NCBI GenBank assembly: GCA_038247995.1
Contig: JBBRUG010000047.1
Coordinates: 1-24,148, forward strand
DNA from: JBBRUG01 sp038247995
GTDB taxonomy: Bacteria; Chloroflexota; Chloroflexia; Chloroflexales; Chloroflexaceae
DNA length: 24,148 nt
Direction of reading: 5' to 3'
The notes beneath the pieces are model-generated. The model was not told the DNA's origin. It saw only the letters and a list, made by a program, of their open reading frames with translations, and made no database searches. The position numbers and the translations under genes were made by a program. Shown here piece by piece: positions 6,646 through 15,177 of the stretch. Within the stretch, counting starts at the first letter, position 1. Each line of letters starts with the position of its first letter.

Positions 6646-9600
6646 TTCCGCTTACCGCGTGGAGCAGCGGCGGGAACCGCCCGCCCACGTCCGGCGCCCT
6701 TCTGCGACTTGCCGCGCGGTGTGCCATTGCTTTCAGCACTATCGCCATTCCCTACCGCAGCACGGATCTTGGCCGCCTCAGCCGCAACCGCCGCCTCTTG
6801 CGCTGCGGGGCGCGTGCCGCCGGGGAGGCGCTGAGCTACTTGCGCCGGCGTTATGCCCTGGGGTTGCTCTTGGAGCAACTGCGCGATCTCATCTTCGCGC
6901 CCTAAATGGCACTGCTTGAACTTTTTGCCGCTGCCGCACGGACAGGGATCATTGCGTCCCGGCATGGCCACATTCTTCCGCACCGGCTTGCCGCTTGCAT
7001 TTTCCATTTCCGAACTGCCGCCCGCCGTCTGAGCGGTCGCCAGGCGCTGCGCCTGCTCGGCCTCGATCTGGCGCAGATACGCTTCGTACTGGAAGGTGGC
7101 TGGCAGCATGCTATAGACAATCTCGCGGGTGATATTGCCCTTGAGTTGGTCGAACATCGTGAACGACTGGCGGCGGAACTCCACCAGCGGATCTTTCTGG
7201 GCGAATGCCTGCAAGTTGATCGCCTGGCGCAACTCGTCCATCGCCGTCAGGTAGTCGATCCACTGGCGGTCGATCGCGCCAAGCATGGCCCGCCGCTCGA
7301 TGAAGCGCATGCGCTCACTGGTGAGCACTTGCTCGCGCTCGCCATAGGCGGCGTCGATCAGATCCATGAGGTAGCTCTCGACTTCCTCACGACTCTTATC
7401 GGCCAGGGTGGCATCGGTTATGGTTGCGGCCAGCATCGGGTTGATCTTGCGGTACTGGCGGAGCAGTTCGTCCAGATCCCAGGCGTCTTGATCATCAGCG
7501 GGCAACAGGTCATCGACGAGCGCAGCAACCTCCTCGCCAACCATCTCGATGATCTGCTCGTGGACATCTTTGCCGTCAAGAATCTCGCGCCGATCCTGGT
7601 AGATGATCTGGCGCTGCTTGTTCATCACATCGTCGAACTCGACGGTGTGCTTACGCATATCGAAGTTGTAGCCCTCGACGCGGGTCTGCGCGCCTTCGAT
7701 GGTGCGGTTGAGGATACCTGCTTCAAGCGGCAGATCCTCGTCCATGAAGCGGCTCATCATGCCCTTGATCCGCTCGACCGGGCCGAAGCGGCGCAGCAGT
7801 TCGTCTTCGAGCGAGAGGAAGAAGCGCGATGAACCGGGATCACCCTGACGACCGGCACGACCACGCAACTGGTTGTCGATCCGGCGTGCTTCGTGGCGCT
7901 CGGTGCCGATAATATGCATACCGCCCAAGTCGCGCACCTCGTCGCCCTCAGCCTCAGTCACCAGGTGGGCGCGCTCCCAGGCCGCCTGCCGCTGCTCGGG
8001 CGTGGCCTCTTCGTACTTGATGCTCTGTTCGGCGAGAATATCGTCGATCAGGCCGTCAGGGTTGCCGCCCAGCACAATGTCGGTACCACGACCGGCCATG
8101 TTCGTCGCGACAGTCACCGAACCCTTGCGCCCCGCTTGCGCGACAATGCCGGCCTCACGGGCGTGCTGCTTGGCGTTCAGCACCGCGTGGCGGATACCGG
8201 CCTGCTTGAGCAAGGCACTGACCTTTTCGGAGGTCTCCACCGACGTGGTACCAATCAGCACCGGCCGCCCATCGGCGTGCAACTCCTCTACCTCGCGCAC
8301 CACAGCCATAAACTTGGCGTGCTCGGTAGCGAACACCTGATCGGGCAGGTCATCACGCACATTGGGCTTGTTGGTCGGGATCGGAACGACATCCAGGTTA
8401 TAGATTTTGTGGAACTCTTCGCGCTCGGTATAGGCTGTACCGGTCATACCGGCCAGTTTGTGATACATACGGAAGTAGTTCTGAAAGGTAATCGTCGCCA
8501 GGGTGACGTTCTCATTCTTGATCGTCACGCCCTCTTTGGCTTCGACGGCCTGATGCAGACCATCGCTCCAGCGCCGACCGGACATCGCACGGCCGGTAAA
8601 CTCATCGATGATCACCACTTCGCCTTCCTGGGTGACCATATAATCGCGGTCACGCTGGAAGATATACTCGGCCTTTAGCGCATTCTCAACGAAGTGGGTC
8701 TTCTCGAAGTGCTCGGGATCGTAGAGGCTTGCGTTGGCGGGAATGTTGAGCAAGCGCTCGACGCGTTCGATCCCCTGCTCGGTGAGTGTAATACCCTTGG
8801 TACGCTCCTCGACATAGAAATCGCCATCGGGCAGCAAACCCTCTTCCTTAATCTGCTTGGGGGTAACGTTACTGCGCTTGAGGCCACGCAGCAGCCGTGC
8901 GACTTGCTTATACAGGTCGGACGACTTCTGCGCCGGGCCGGAGATGATCAACGGCGTACGCGCCTCATCGATCAGGATGTTGTCGACCTCGTCAACGATC
9001 GCATAGTGCAGTTCGCGCTGCGACATCTGCTCCAACTCGTAGGCCATATTGTCGCGCAGGTAATCGAAGCCGACCTCATTATTGGTGCCGTACGTAATAT
9101 CGGCGGCGTAGGCTTCGCGGCGGGTTACCGGCCGCCAATGCACCAGGCGCTGATCTTCAGCGTTGGCATTCGGATCGGTATACTCAGGGTCGAAGAGTGC
9201 ACTCTGCTCGTGCGCCATAAAGCCGACTTTGAGGCCCAGGAAGTGGTAAATCGGGCCCATCCAGCCCGCACCGACTTTAGCCAGATAGTCGTTCACCGTC
9301 ACGAGGTGCGCGCCTTGGCCCTCCAGCGCGTTGAGGTAGAGCGCCAACGAGGCGGTAAGCGTCTTACCTTCGCCGGTTTTCATCTCGGCGATCTTGCCCT
9401 GATGCAGCACAATGCCGCCGATGAGTTGTACGTCATAAGGACGCATACCCACGGTGCGCCGGGCCGCCTCGCGCACCGTGGCAAACGCCTCGGGCAGCAG
9501 GTCTTCGATCTCTTCGCCTGCTTCGAGCCGGGCACGGAATTCAGCCGTCTTCCCAGCGAGCGCCGCATCGTCGAGCGCCTCAAAGTCGTCCTCTAAGGTA

Positions 9601-9683
9601 TTAATCTGGTCGACAATCTTCTGGATCGCGCGTAGATCGCGTTCAGTATCGCCGATAACCAGCTTCTTCAGCCAATTAAACAT
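6642..9683 (-). CDS. secA: Preprotein translocase ATPase SecA
   Basis: SecA is the ATP-driven motor that pushes unfolded preproteins through SecYEG. From the ATG at 9683 the protein has 1013 residues. Walker A TGEGKT is at about 103-108, Walker B DEVD at about 231-234, followed by the DEARTPLIISGP segment. The second motor domain shows TNMAGRGTDI and a QLRGRAGRQGDPG motif. The zinc-binding SEC-C motif (CPCGSG...CH) lies near 912-926. Unusually, an 82-residue Ala/Gly/Arg/Lys-rich tail follows SEC-C, which normally ends the protein. ATG 9683 has AGAGGAGA six bases upstream; the longer frame to 9719 lacks a ribosome-binding site and would include the leader hairpin. It has its own promoter and overlaps the next gene by four bases. 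Confidence 0.97.
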   Translation of the reverse strand: MFNWLKKLVIGDTERDLRAIQKIVDQINTLEDDFEALDDAALAGKTAEFRARLEAGEEIEDLLPEAFATVREAARRTVGMRPYDVQLIGGIVLHQGKIAEMKTGEGKTLTASLALYLNALEGQGAHLVTVNDYLAKVGAGWMGPIYHFLGLKVGFMAHEQSALFDPEYTDPNANAEDQRLVHWRPVTRREAYAADITYGTNNEVGFDYLRDNMAYELEQMSQRELHYAIVDEVDNILIDEARTPLIISGPAQKSSDLYKQVARLLRGLKRSNVTPKQIKEEGLLPDGDFYVEERTKGITLTEQGIERVERLLNIPANASLYDPEHFEKTHFVENALKAEYIFQRDRDYMVTQEGEVVIIDEFTGRAMSGRRWSDGLHQAVEAKEGVTIKNENVTLATITFQNYFRMYHKLAGMTGTAYTEREEFHKIYNLDVVPIPTNKPNVRDDLPDQVFATEHAKFMAVVREVEELHADGRPVLIGTTSVETSEKVSALLKQAGIRHAVLNAKQHAREAGIVAQAGRKGSVTVATNMAGRGTDIVLGGNPDGLIDDILAEQSIKYEEATPEQRQAAWERAHLVTEAEGDEVRDLGGMHIIGTERHEARRIDNQLRGRAGRQGDPGSSRFFLSLEDELLRRFGPVERIKGMMSRFMDEDLPLEAGILNRTIEGAQTRVEGYNFDMRKHTVEFDDVMNKQRQIIYQDRREILDGKDVHEQIIEMVGEEVAALVDDLLPADDQDAWDLDELLRQYRKINPMLAATITDATLADKSREEVESYLMDLIDAAYGEREQVLTSERMRFIERRAMLGAIDRQWIDYLTAMDELRQAINLQAFAQKDPLVEFRRQSFTMFDQLKGNITREIVYSMLPATFQYEAYLRQIEAEQAQRLATAQTAGGSSEMENASGKPVRKNVAMPGRNDPCPCGSGKKFKQCHLGREDEIAQLLQEQPQGITPAQVAQRLPGGTRPAAQEAAVAAEAAKIRAAVGNGDSAESNGTPRGKSQKGAGRGRAVPAAAPRGKRK

Positions 9684-9694
9684 CTGTATCTCCT

Positions 9695-9709
9695 CTGGGA
9701 CGATCCCAG
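9695..9709 (-). promoter_or_regulatory. Perfect hairpin in the secA leader
   Basis: CTGGGA and TCCCAG form a perfect six-base stem with a three-base loop. The hairpin lies between the secA -10 box and its ribosome-binding site, with the stem ending two bases before the AGAGGAGA. It may affect leader stability or ribosome access. Whether it has a regulatory role is inference. Confidence 0.55.
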
Positions 9710-9730
9710 TCTGCTGCACACATCCGCTCC

Positions 9731-9760
9731 ATTATACGCGAGGCGGCTAGGGTGCGGCAA
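9731..9760 (-). promoter_or_regulatory. Sigma-70 promoter of secA
   Basis: On the minus strand TTGCCG (9760-9755) and a perfect TATAAT (9736-9731) are separated by 18 bases. The predicted start near 9724 gives a leader of about 40 bases containing a hairpin and a strong ribosome-binding site. The -35 matches consensus at four of six positions. Confidence 0.75.
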
Positions 9761-9783
9761 GGGCATGCGTCAGTCCGCAACCC

Positions 9784-10215
9784 CTAGCGCACCCCATTCC
9801 GCCGATGGTCGAGGAAATCCTGGAGGATGATCCCAGCCGCAACCTGATCGATTTGTTCTTTGCGTTTCGCGGGTTTCACGCCGAGGTCGCGAAGCAGTTG
9901 CTCGGCAGCGACGCTGGTGAGGCGTTCATCGAAGAACGCGACAGGGAGCTTCAGCGCAGCTTCAAGTTCAACGGCAAAGGCCTGTACGATGGTGGCCTGC
10001 GGCCCTACTTCGCCACGCAGGGTTAGCGGCAAGCCGACAACTAACTCGACGACACTATGTTCGGCCGCGAGGCGGCGCAACTGTTCCAGCGCATATTCAC
10101 GTGGCGTAGCACGAATCGTCGTGAGCGGGGTAGCCAGAGTGCCGTCGGCGTCGCTCAGCGCCACTCCAATCCGGCGCGCGCCAACGTCCAGTCCCATCAC
10201 GCGCCGCTCATGCAT
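9784..10215 (-). CDS. ruvX: Holliday junction resolvase-like / pre-16S rRNA nuclease RuvX (YqgF)
   Basis: This 143-residue RNase-H-fold nuclease belongs to the YqgF/RuvX family, which processes the 5' end of pre-16S rRNA and has been called a putative Holliday junction resolvase. Visible motifs are MGLDVGARRIGVALSD at the N-terminus (first catalytic Asp), VVGLPLTLRGEVG, FFDERLT with the DER acid residues, and the C-terminal EQIDQVAAGIILQ. The ATG at 10215 gives the normal family length. The frame is open for 79 more residues upstream, but that stretch is antisense-like sequence inside the preceding gene. GTG 10239 is a possible alternative with a GGTGGA upstream. It starts 25 bases after the stop of the baseplate-J-like gene, so the two are likely co-transcribed. 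An alaS-ruvX neighbourhood is common in bacteria such as Bacillus. Confidence 0.9.
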   Translation of the reverse strand: MHERRVMGLDVGARRIGVALSDADGTLATPLTTIRATPREYALEQLRRLAAEHSVVELVVGLPLTLRGEVGPQATIVQAFAVELEAALKLPVAFFDERLTSVAAEQLLRDLGVKPAKRKEQIDQVAAGIILQDFLDHRRNGVR

Positions 10216-10240
10216 GGTAAAACCCGTCAATCCACTCACC

Positions 10241-12241
10241 CTAACTATCCACCCTGATCTGCCAATCCCATCCCGGCAAGGTAGCTTGGTCAGGCAGCGT
10301 ATAACTACCGATGCGGCCCTGGGCGACAAGGGCATCAAGCGCGGCGGCAGCGTCGGCGCGGCTCTTCCCGCGTACAGCCTCGCGGACCTGATTGTAGACT
10401 GTGGCGTCGAGGTCGTCGCCACAGGCCGGATCGGGGCGAATGTCGCCATCAACGGTCAGCACCGAGCCGGTCCAGGCCCAGTCGGTTACGAAGGGCGCCT
10501 GACAATCGCCGGGGCTGATCAAGCCGGCCTGCCGTAGTTGCTCGGTAAAGACAGCGGCAATCTGATCTTGCAATGTCTGTCCGACCGGCGTAGCAAGGGC
10601 CGCGTAGCGCGCCTGAGTTGTGACGCTAAACGTGGCACTTTCCGGACTAAGCGTTTCACCGACCGCCGGGCTGACAAAGTATTCAAAGCCCTGGAGTTGC
10701 TCCAGTTCGGAACGGCGGGGCGTAATTGTCGTTTCTTCCAGCACCAGGCCGCGTGCTGCGGCAAGCCCGTTGATCTGACGCCGCGCCTCGGTGTCGAGGC
10801 CGGTCAGTGCGGCGGCCAGCACCGAAGACACATCGCTTTCCTTCACGATGCGTACCTCCGATTCACTGCCGCCGCCGAGCGCATTGTGCCGCACGGTCAA
10901 TGTGCCAGACTCGACGCTGAAGCTTTGCCCGCCCGGCAGCACAACCCGCCGAATGCTGTTGGCTTCAACATTCGAGGCGCTGCCCGCCGAACGCGCGCTC
11001 ACCGCAACGTCAATCTGACCACGGTTGATAACCACCTGCGCACCGGTATCCTGGGTAGTAGCCGGCGGCACGCTAACATTGGCGTTACTCACAAACGGCA
11101 CTTCCTGACCGTTGGGTTGCACGGCAATAAATTCCGTACCGGCAGGCAAGCTGAACGGTTGGGTGTTCAGATTCAAGATCTGAACGACCCCACTGGCCGT
11201 ACCGGACGGCGCGAGCGTGCCCTCGGTGATCCTTCCCTCGACGCTGAAAGCGACATCGGAGGCAAGCGCTTCGGCTGCGATCGCCGTACTCGTGTCGCCG
11301 GAACCGGGTGATGCGAGCGGCAGTGGCAGATCGGTGATCGGCACAACGGCATCAGGCCGCACTGGGGCCGCGATCGTAACGGTAGCGCGGTTGCCTAAAA
11401 CCAGCACAAGCCCAATCGCAAGCAGGAGGAAGAGCAGCACAGCACTGAGCGCTGGAATAAGCCAGGGATTGCGCACCGCCCGCCGCTCATCTGCCGGCAC
11501 CGGAACAACTGCACCGCGCCGGGGGATTGGTTGGGTCGCCGCTTCAGCCGCAGGGCCCGGCTGTGGACGTGGCGCAGGCCGGCTGGGGGGCGGGGCTGAA
11601 TGACCAGCCGCCCGGGCGCGTTCAGTAGCGCTCAACTCAATATCTTCGGGCCGGATGCGTTGGCGTGGCGCCGTTGGAGCCGCCGTGGCAGCAATGTCGA
11701 TGCTGTCCAGGTCGGCGGCAAAGTCGGCATCAGGGTCAGACTGACGGCGGGGTGCATCGTTTAATGCCGAGGTAAGGCTATCGAAGGCTGCGGCTAATTC
11801 AACGTCATCGGCATCGCGGCTGAGCGAAGGCGCAAGATCCAGATCATCAAGCGATTTGAGGAACTCGGCATCACCATCGCTGAGATCGGCGGCAAGCCGG
11901 CCCGATGCACTCGCACGTGGTTCAGGCGGCAACACCTGTGGGGCAGCCATGCCAAGACCAGGCGCAAGTATAGGTGCGCCACTTACTGTAAGCGTGGCTA
12001 TGTTACTCTTACGCGCGGCGGCAAGCGTTTCCGGGTCGGCGCTGATCAGGATCAACTCAATCCCGTCGGCAACAGCCGCTTGCTGCAAACGCGCCGCTTG
12101 GGCCGGGTTGCGCAACGCTGTTGCTGCGTCGCTCACCAGCACATTCACCCGACTTGCCCCGGTCTCCAGAACCTTCTGCATTACGCTTTCAGCATTCTCA
12201 CCGGGCAAAACAAAGATCAGCGCAGCCTGATCAGTCGTCAT
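10241..12241 (-). CDS. Baseplate-J-like single-pass membrane protein
   Basis: This 666-residue protein has three parts. Residues 1-90 form a predicted cytoplasmic alpha/beta domain with a VNVLVSDAATAL...IELILISADPETLAAA pattern. Residues 90-258 are acidic and then Pro/Ala/Arg-rich, probably disordered. One membrane helix (about 261-283) is followed by a long external region. The segment GTASGVVQILNLNTQPFSLPAGTEF (about 347-371) resembles the baseplate-J-like domain seen in many Chloroflexota membrane proteins of unknown function. There is no phage context, so a tail role is unlikely. GGAGA six bases before ATG supports the start. It sits between alaS and ruvX and ends 25 bases before the latter. 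The N-terminal and external domains may link a cytosolic signal to an envelope structure, but that is speculation. Confidence 0.75.
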   Translation of the reverse strand: MTTDQAALIFVLPGENAESVMQKVLETGASRVNVLVSDAATALRNPAQAARLQQAAVADGIELILISADPETLAAARKSNIATLTVSGAPILAPGLGMAAPQVLPPEPRASASGRLAADLSDGDAEFLKSLDDLDLAPSLSRDADDVELAAAFDSLTSALNDAPRRQSDPDADFAADLDSIDIAATAAPTAPRQRIRPEDIELSATERARAAGHSAPPPSRPAPRPQPGPAAEAATQPIPRRGAVVPVPADERRAVRNPWLIPALSAVLLFLLLAIGLVLVLGNRATVTIAAPVRPDAVVPITDLPLPLASPGSGDTSTAIAAEALASDVAFSVEGRITEGTLAPSGTASGVVQILNLNTQPFSLPAGTEFIAVQPNGQEVPFVSNANVSVPPATTQDTGAQVVINRGQIDVAVSARSAGSASNVEANSIRRVVLPGGQSFSVESGTLTVRHNALGGGSESEVRIVKESDVSSVLAAALTGLDTEARRQINGLAAARGLVLEETTITPRRSELEQLQGFEYFVSPAVGETLSPESATFSVTTQARYAALATPVGQTLQDQIAAVFTEQLRQAGLISPGDCQAPFVTDWAWTGSVLTVDGDIRPDPACGDDLDATVYNQVREAVRGKSRADAAAALDALVAQGRIGSYTLPDQATLPGWDWQIRVDS

Positions 12242-12253
12242 GGATCATCTCCA

Positions 12254-12300
12254 ATCCGACAGTGCGACAGGCTGACACTCTGACAGTCTGGCAGTCGGAT
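12254..12300. repeat. Inverted-arm ctgacagt-type array
   Basis: Between alaS and the baseplate-J-like gene lie degenerate 7-9-bp units of the type gacagtg, gacaggct, gacactct, gacagtct, ggcagtcgg. The ends form a perfect 7-bp inverted repeat, ATCCGAC (12254-12260) and GTCGGAT (12294-12300). It lies in the leader or promoter region of the baseplate-J-like gene. Confidence 0.75.
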
Positions 12301-12314
12301 AATAGTCTGGCGCA

Positions 12315-12334
12315 GGAGCGCGGCATGACGCTCC
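12315..12334 (-). terminator. Possible weak terminator hairpin after alaS
   Basis: Seven bases after the alaS stop codon, GGAGCG and CGCTCC form a six-base GC-rich stem with an eight-base loop. No run of T follows, so intrinsic termination is doubtful. It may only protect the transcript end. Confidence 0.3.
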
Positions 12335-12340
12335 CTTACG

Positions 12341-15097
12341 CTACGCCTTTTGCATTGCCGCTACCAACTCCGGCACTTGAGCCAATGCGGCGGGAAGTTT
12401 GCTGACATCCTTACCACCGGCCTGGGCCATTTCGGGCCGACCGCCGCCACCGCCGCCGACGAGCGGCGCCAGGGTTTTCACCAGGTTGCCGGCGTGGTAA
12501 CCGCGCTTAACCATGTCGGGCGTGACCATCACGAGCAGTTGCGGGCGCTCGCCAATCGCTGCGCCCAGCACGATCACGCCACTGCCGAGCTTGTCGCGCA
12601 GCCAGTCGCCCATTTCGCGCAGGCGGTTCGCGTCGTCGGCAGTTACCTGTGCCGCAAGCACGGGCGTTGTGCCGACCTGTTGCACCTGATCGAGCAGGCC
12701 GGCGATCGATCCACGCGCCTGCTCACTGCGCAGTGCTTCGAGTTCTTGCTGGCGCAGTTTGAGTTCGGCAAGCAGTTGTTCAACCCGCTCGGGCACCTGC
12801 GCCGGCGGCACATTCAGGCGCGCCGCTACATCACGCAGCGCCTGAGCCTGCTGATCGGCCCATGCTTCGGCGCCCCGCCCGGTCAACGCCTCGATCCGAC
12901 GCAAACCACTGCCAACGCTGCTCTCACCGACGACGCGCACAAAACCAATCGCACCGCTGCGAGCCACGTGCGTGCCACCACAGAGCTCAACACTGTCGCG
13001 CGAAGCGAAGTCGACGACGGACGACTGACCACTGACCACAGCCGGACGTTCGTTATGCTGTTCGTCGGTCGTCCGTCGTCCGTCGTCCATCGTCTTGTCG
13101 CTCCGTCCAATCGACACCACGCGCACGACATCGCCGTACTTCTCGCCAAAGAGCGCAATTGCGCCGCTGGCAAGCGCATCGTCGTAGCTCGTCTCGCGCC
13201 AGGTAACCGGAGCGTCGGTACGCACCCAGGCGTTGATCCGCGCCTCAATTGCGCGCAACTCTTCAGGGGTGATGGCGCGCGTATGCGTAAAGTCGAAACG
13301 CAACCGATCCGGCGCCACCAGGGAACCGGCCTGCGCCGCATGTTCGCCGACTACATCACGCAGGGCGCGTTGGAGCAGGTGCGTCGCAGTATGATTACGC
13401 TCGATATCGTTTCGACGCTCGCCATCGACGGCGGCGCTAACCTGCTCACCGGCGCTGAGGTTGCCGGAGGTAACTACGCCGTAGTGGATCATCAGGCCGG
13501 GCACGGGGCGCTGCGTATCGTCGATGCGTACACTACCGTGCGGCCCGCTGAGCGTGCCCGTATCGCCGACCTGGCCACCACTCTCGGCATAGAATGGCGT
13601 ACGATCAAGCGCGATCTGCACATTTGTGCCTGCGCCGGCGTTGCTCACCACATCGCCATTGGCCGTCATTGCCAGCACTGTGGCCGCGCTGTGCAGTTCG
13701 TTATAGCCAAGAAACTGAGTTGCCGGAAGGCCCTGTTCAGCCCAGAGCTCGGTTTCAGCGCCGCGCTTGAACTGCGCCGCTGCGCGCGATCGCCCACGCT
13801 GCTCGGCCATCGCCGTGTCGTAGCCGCCCTCGTCCACCGCTAAGCCTTCAGCCGCGGCGATCTTCTGGGTCAGATCGAGCGGGAAGCCGTACGTGTCCTT
13901 GAGCACAAAAGCATCATTGCCGGAAATTGTCGTGCCGGCAGTGCTGCGCACCTGACTGATCACTGCGTTGAGCCGCGTAATGCCGCCGGCGAGGGTGCGC
14001 AGGAACTGCTGCTCTTCGCTGTCGGCGGTAGCAAGAATGAAGTCGCGCCGCTCGCGCAATTGGGTATAGTGCTCGCCCATCTGGTCGATCACGGTGCCGA
14101 TCGTCTGGGCCAGGAATGGGCGCTCGAAGCCGATCGTGCGGCCCTGGTAGGCGGCACGGCGCAGGATGCGGCGCAGCACATAGGAGCGTCCGGCGTTGCC
14201 CGGCAGCACCCCATCGGCGATCAGAAAAGCAATCGAGCGGCTATGGTCGGCGATCGCCCGATACGGCGCGAAATTGGCCCGGTAGTGCGCCTCATCGCTG
14301 CCGAGCGCACTGATCACCGTATTGATAATCGGCACGAACAGGTCAGTCTCGTAGGTGTTGCGCACGCCCTGCATCACCATCGCCATGCGCTCAAGGCCCA
14401 TGCCGGTATCCACCGATTGGGCCGGAAGCTTCTGCATTGTCGCCCGCTCGTATTGCATGAACACGTTATTCCAGATCTCGACATAGTCGGGATCGTCGCT
14501 GTTCACGCCCTCGACGCGCATTTTGCTCAGGTCATCGCCCAGGTAGACTGTGATCTCGGAGTTCGGCCCACAGGGGCCGGTATCGCCCATTACCCAGAAA
14601 TTATCTGCGCGCCCGAAGCGCAACACGCGGCTCGGATCGACGCCCTGCGCGATCCAGAGTTGCTCAGCCTCTTCATCGGCGGGCACTTCATCATCGCCGG
14701 CAAAAACCGTGAACCAGAGCCGCTCAACCGGAATCTTAAACTCCTCGGTGAGCAGTTTCCACGACAAGGCAATCGCTTCGGCCTTAAAATAGTCGCCGAA
14801 CGAGAAGTTGCCCAACATCTCAAAGAAGGTATGGTGCCGCGGCGATGGGCCAACCTCATCGAGATCATTATGTTTACCCGAGACGCGCAAACACTTCTGA
14901 GCGCTGACGGCGCGGCTGTACGGGCGTTGCTCGCGCCCCAGAAAGACATCCTTAAACGGCACCATGCCCGAGTTGGCGAAGAGTAGCGTCGGATCATCGG
15001 AGATAACGAGGGAAGATGACGGCACGATCGTATGACCGTGGCGCTCAAAAAACGCAAGATACCGCGCACGGATCGCGGCCGCAGTTAGCTTTTCCAT
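12341..15097 (-). CDS. alaS: Alanyl-tRNA synthetase
   Basis: This is a full-length class II alanyl-tRNA synthetase of 918 residues. The catalytic core is evident near the N-terminus (FANSGMVPFKDVFLG, then HHTFFEMLGNFSFGDYFK). The editing domain keeps its zinc ligands, HxxxH in NHTATHLL (about residue 568) and CxxxH in CGGTHV (about 702), so mischarged tRNA editing should be intact. The C-Ala domain follows, with GGGGGGRPEMAQAGG near the end. About 34 residues (roughly 664-697), just before CGGTHV, are not part of the normal family; they are encoded by an inverted heptamer element inserted in frame. ATG 15097 matches the usual start context of the family, while GTG 15109 is a possible alternative. 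Neither has a strong ribosome-binding site. It has its own promoter. Confidence 0.95.
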   Translation of the reverse strand: MEKLTAAAIRARYLAFFERHGHTIVPSSSLVISDDPTLLFANSGMVPFKDVFLGREQRPYSRAVSAQKCLRVSGKHNDLDEVGPSPRHHTFFEMLGNFSFGDYFKAEAIALSWKLLTEEFKIPVERLWFTVFAGDDEVPADEEAEQLWIAQGVDPSRVLRFGRADNFWVMGDTGPCGPNSEITVYLGDDLSKMRVEGVNSDDPDYVEIWNNVFMQYERATMQKLPAQSVDTGMGLERMAMVMQGVRNTYETDLFVPIINTVISALGSDEAHYRANFAPYRAIADHSRSIAFLIADGVLPGNAGRSYVLRRILRRAAYQGRTIGFERPFLAQTIGTVIDQMGEHYTQLRERRDFILATADSEEQQFLRTLAGGITRLNAVISQVRSTAGTTISGNDAFVLKDTYGFPLDLTQKIAAAEGLAVDEGGYDTAMAEQRGRSRAAAQFKRGAETELWAEQGLPATQFLGYNELHSAATVLAMTANGDVVSNAGAGTNVQIALDRTPFYAESGGQVGDTGTLSGPHGSVRIDDTQRPVPGLMIHYGVVTSGNLSAGEQVSAAVDGERRNDIERNHTATHLLQRALRDVVGEHAAQAGSLVAPDRLRFDFTHTRAITPEELRAIEARINAWVRTDAPVTWRETSYDDALASGAIALFGEKYGDVVRVVSIGRSDKTMDDGRRTTDEQHNERPAVVSGQSSVVDFASRDSVELCGGTHVARSGAIGFVRVVGESSVGSGLRRIEALTGRGAEAWADQQAQALRDVAARLNVPPAQVPERVEQLLAELKLRQQELEALRSEQARGSIAGLLDQVQQVGTTPVLAAQVTADDANRLREMGDWLRDKLGSGVIVLGAAIGERPQLLVMVTPDMVKRGYHAGNLVKTLAPLVGGGGGGRPEMAQAGGKDVSKLPAALAQVPELVAAMQKA
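13010..13100. repeat. In-frame inverted heptamer element inside alaS
   Basis: Three exact gtcgtcc units (13068-13088) face an inverted arm GACGACGGACGAC (13013-13025), giving a perfect 13-bp inverted repeat. Two exact ctgacca units (13025-13038) adjoin the left arm. A second pairing register at 13075-13087 is equally perfect. On the coding strand it is read without stops as an Asp/Arg/Thr-rich stretch, then Val/Ser residues. The typical family sequence joins directly across this point. Confidence 0.9.
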
Positions 15098-15147
15098 GAC
15101 GATATTCACTGCCTTTACAGGCTAAACAACTGATCACATTGCTTCGT

Positions 15148-15177
15148 ATTGTAGACTATCGTAGCGCAGAATGTCAA
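15148..15177 (-). promoter_or_regulatory. Sigma-70 promoter of alaS
   Basis: On the minus strand a perfect TTGACA (15177-15172) and TACAAT (15153-15148) are 18 bases apart. The -35 box contains the stop codon of the upstream DUF58 gene (TGA within TTGACA). The predicted leader is about 45 bases long. I see no T-box or other riboswitch in it. Confidence 0.75.

Noticed and set aside
6906..9596. Two plus-strand frames of about 300 codons opposite secA
   Set aside because: Both mirror secA codon structure and show no family features or start signals.
10216..10452. An 79-residue N-terminal extension of RuvX
   Set aside because: The extra part overlaps the end of the baseplate-J-like gene and is unlike any RuvX; ATG 10215 gives the normal family length.
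12350..13843. A 497-codon plus-strand open frame antisense to alaS
   Set aside because: It is a shadow of the alaS codons in high-GC DNA: no ribosome-binding site, no recognisable domain, and the opposite strand is a clear synthetase.
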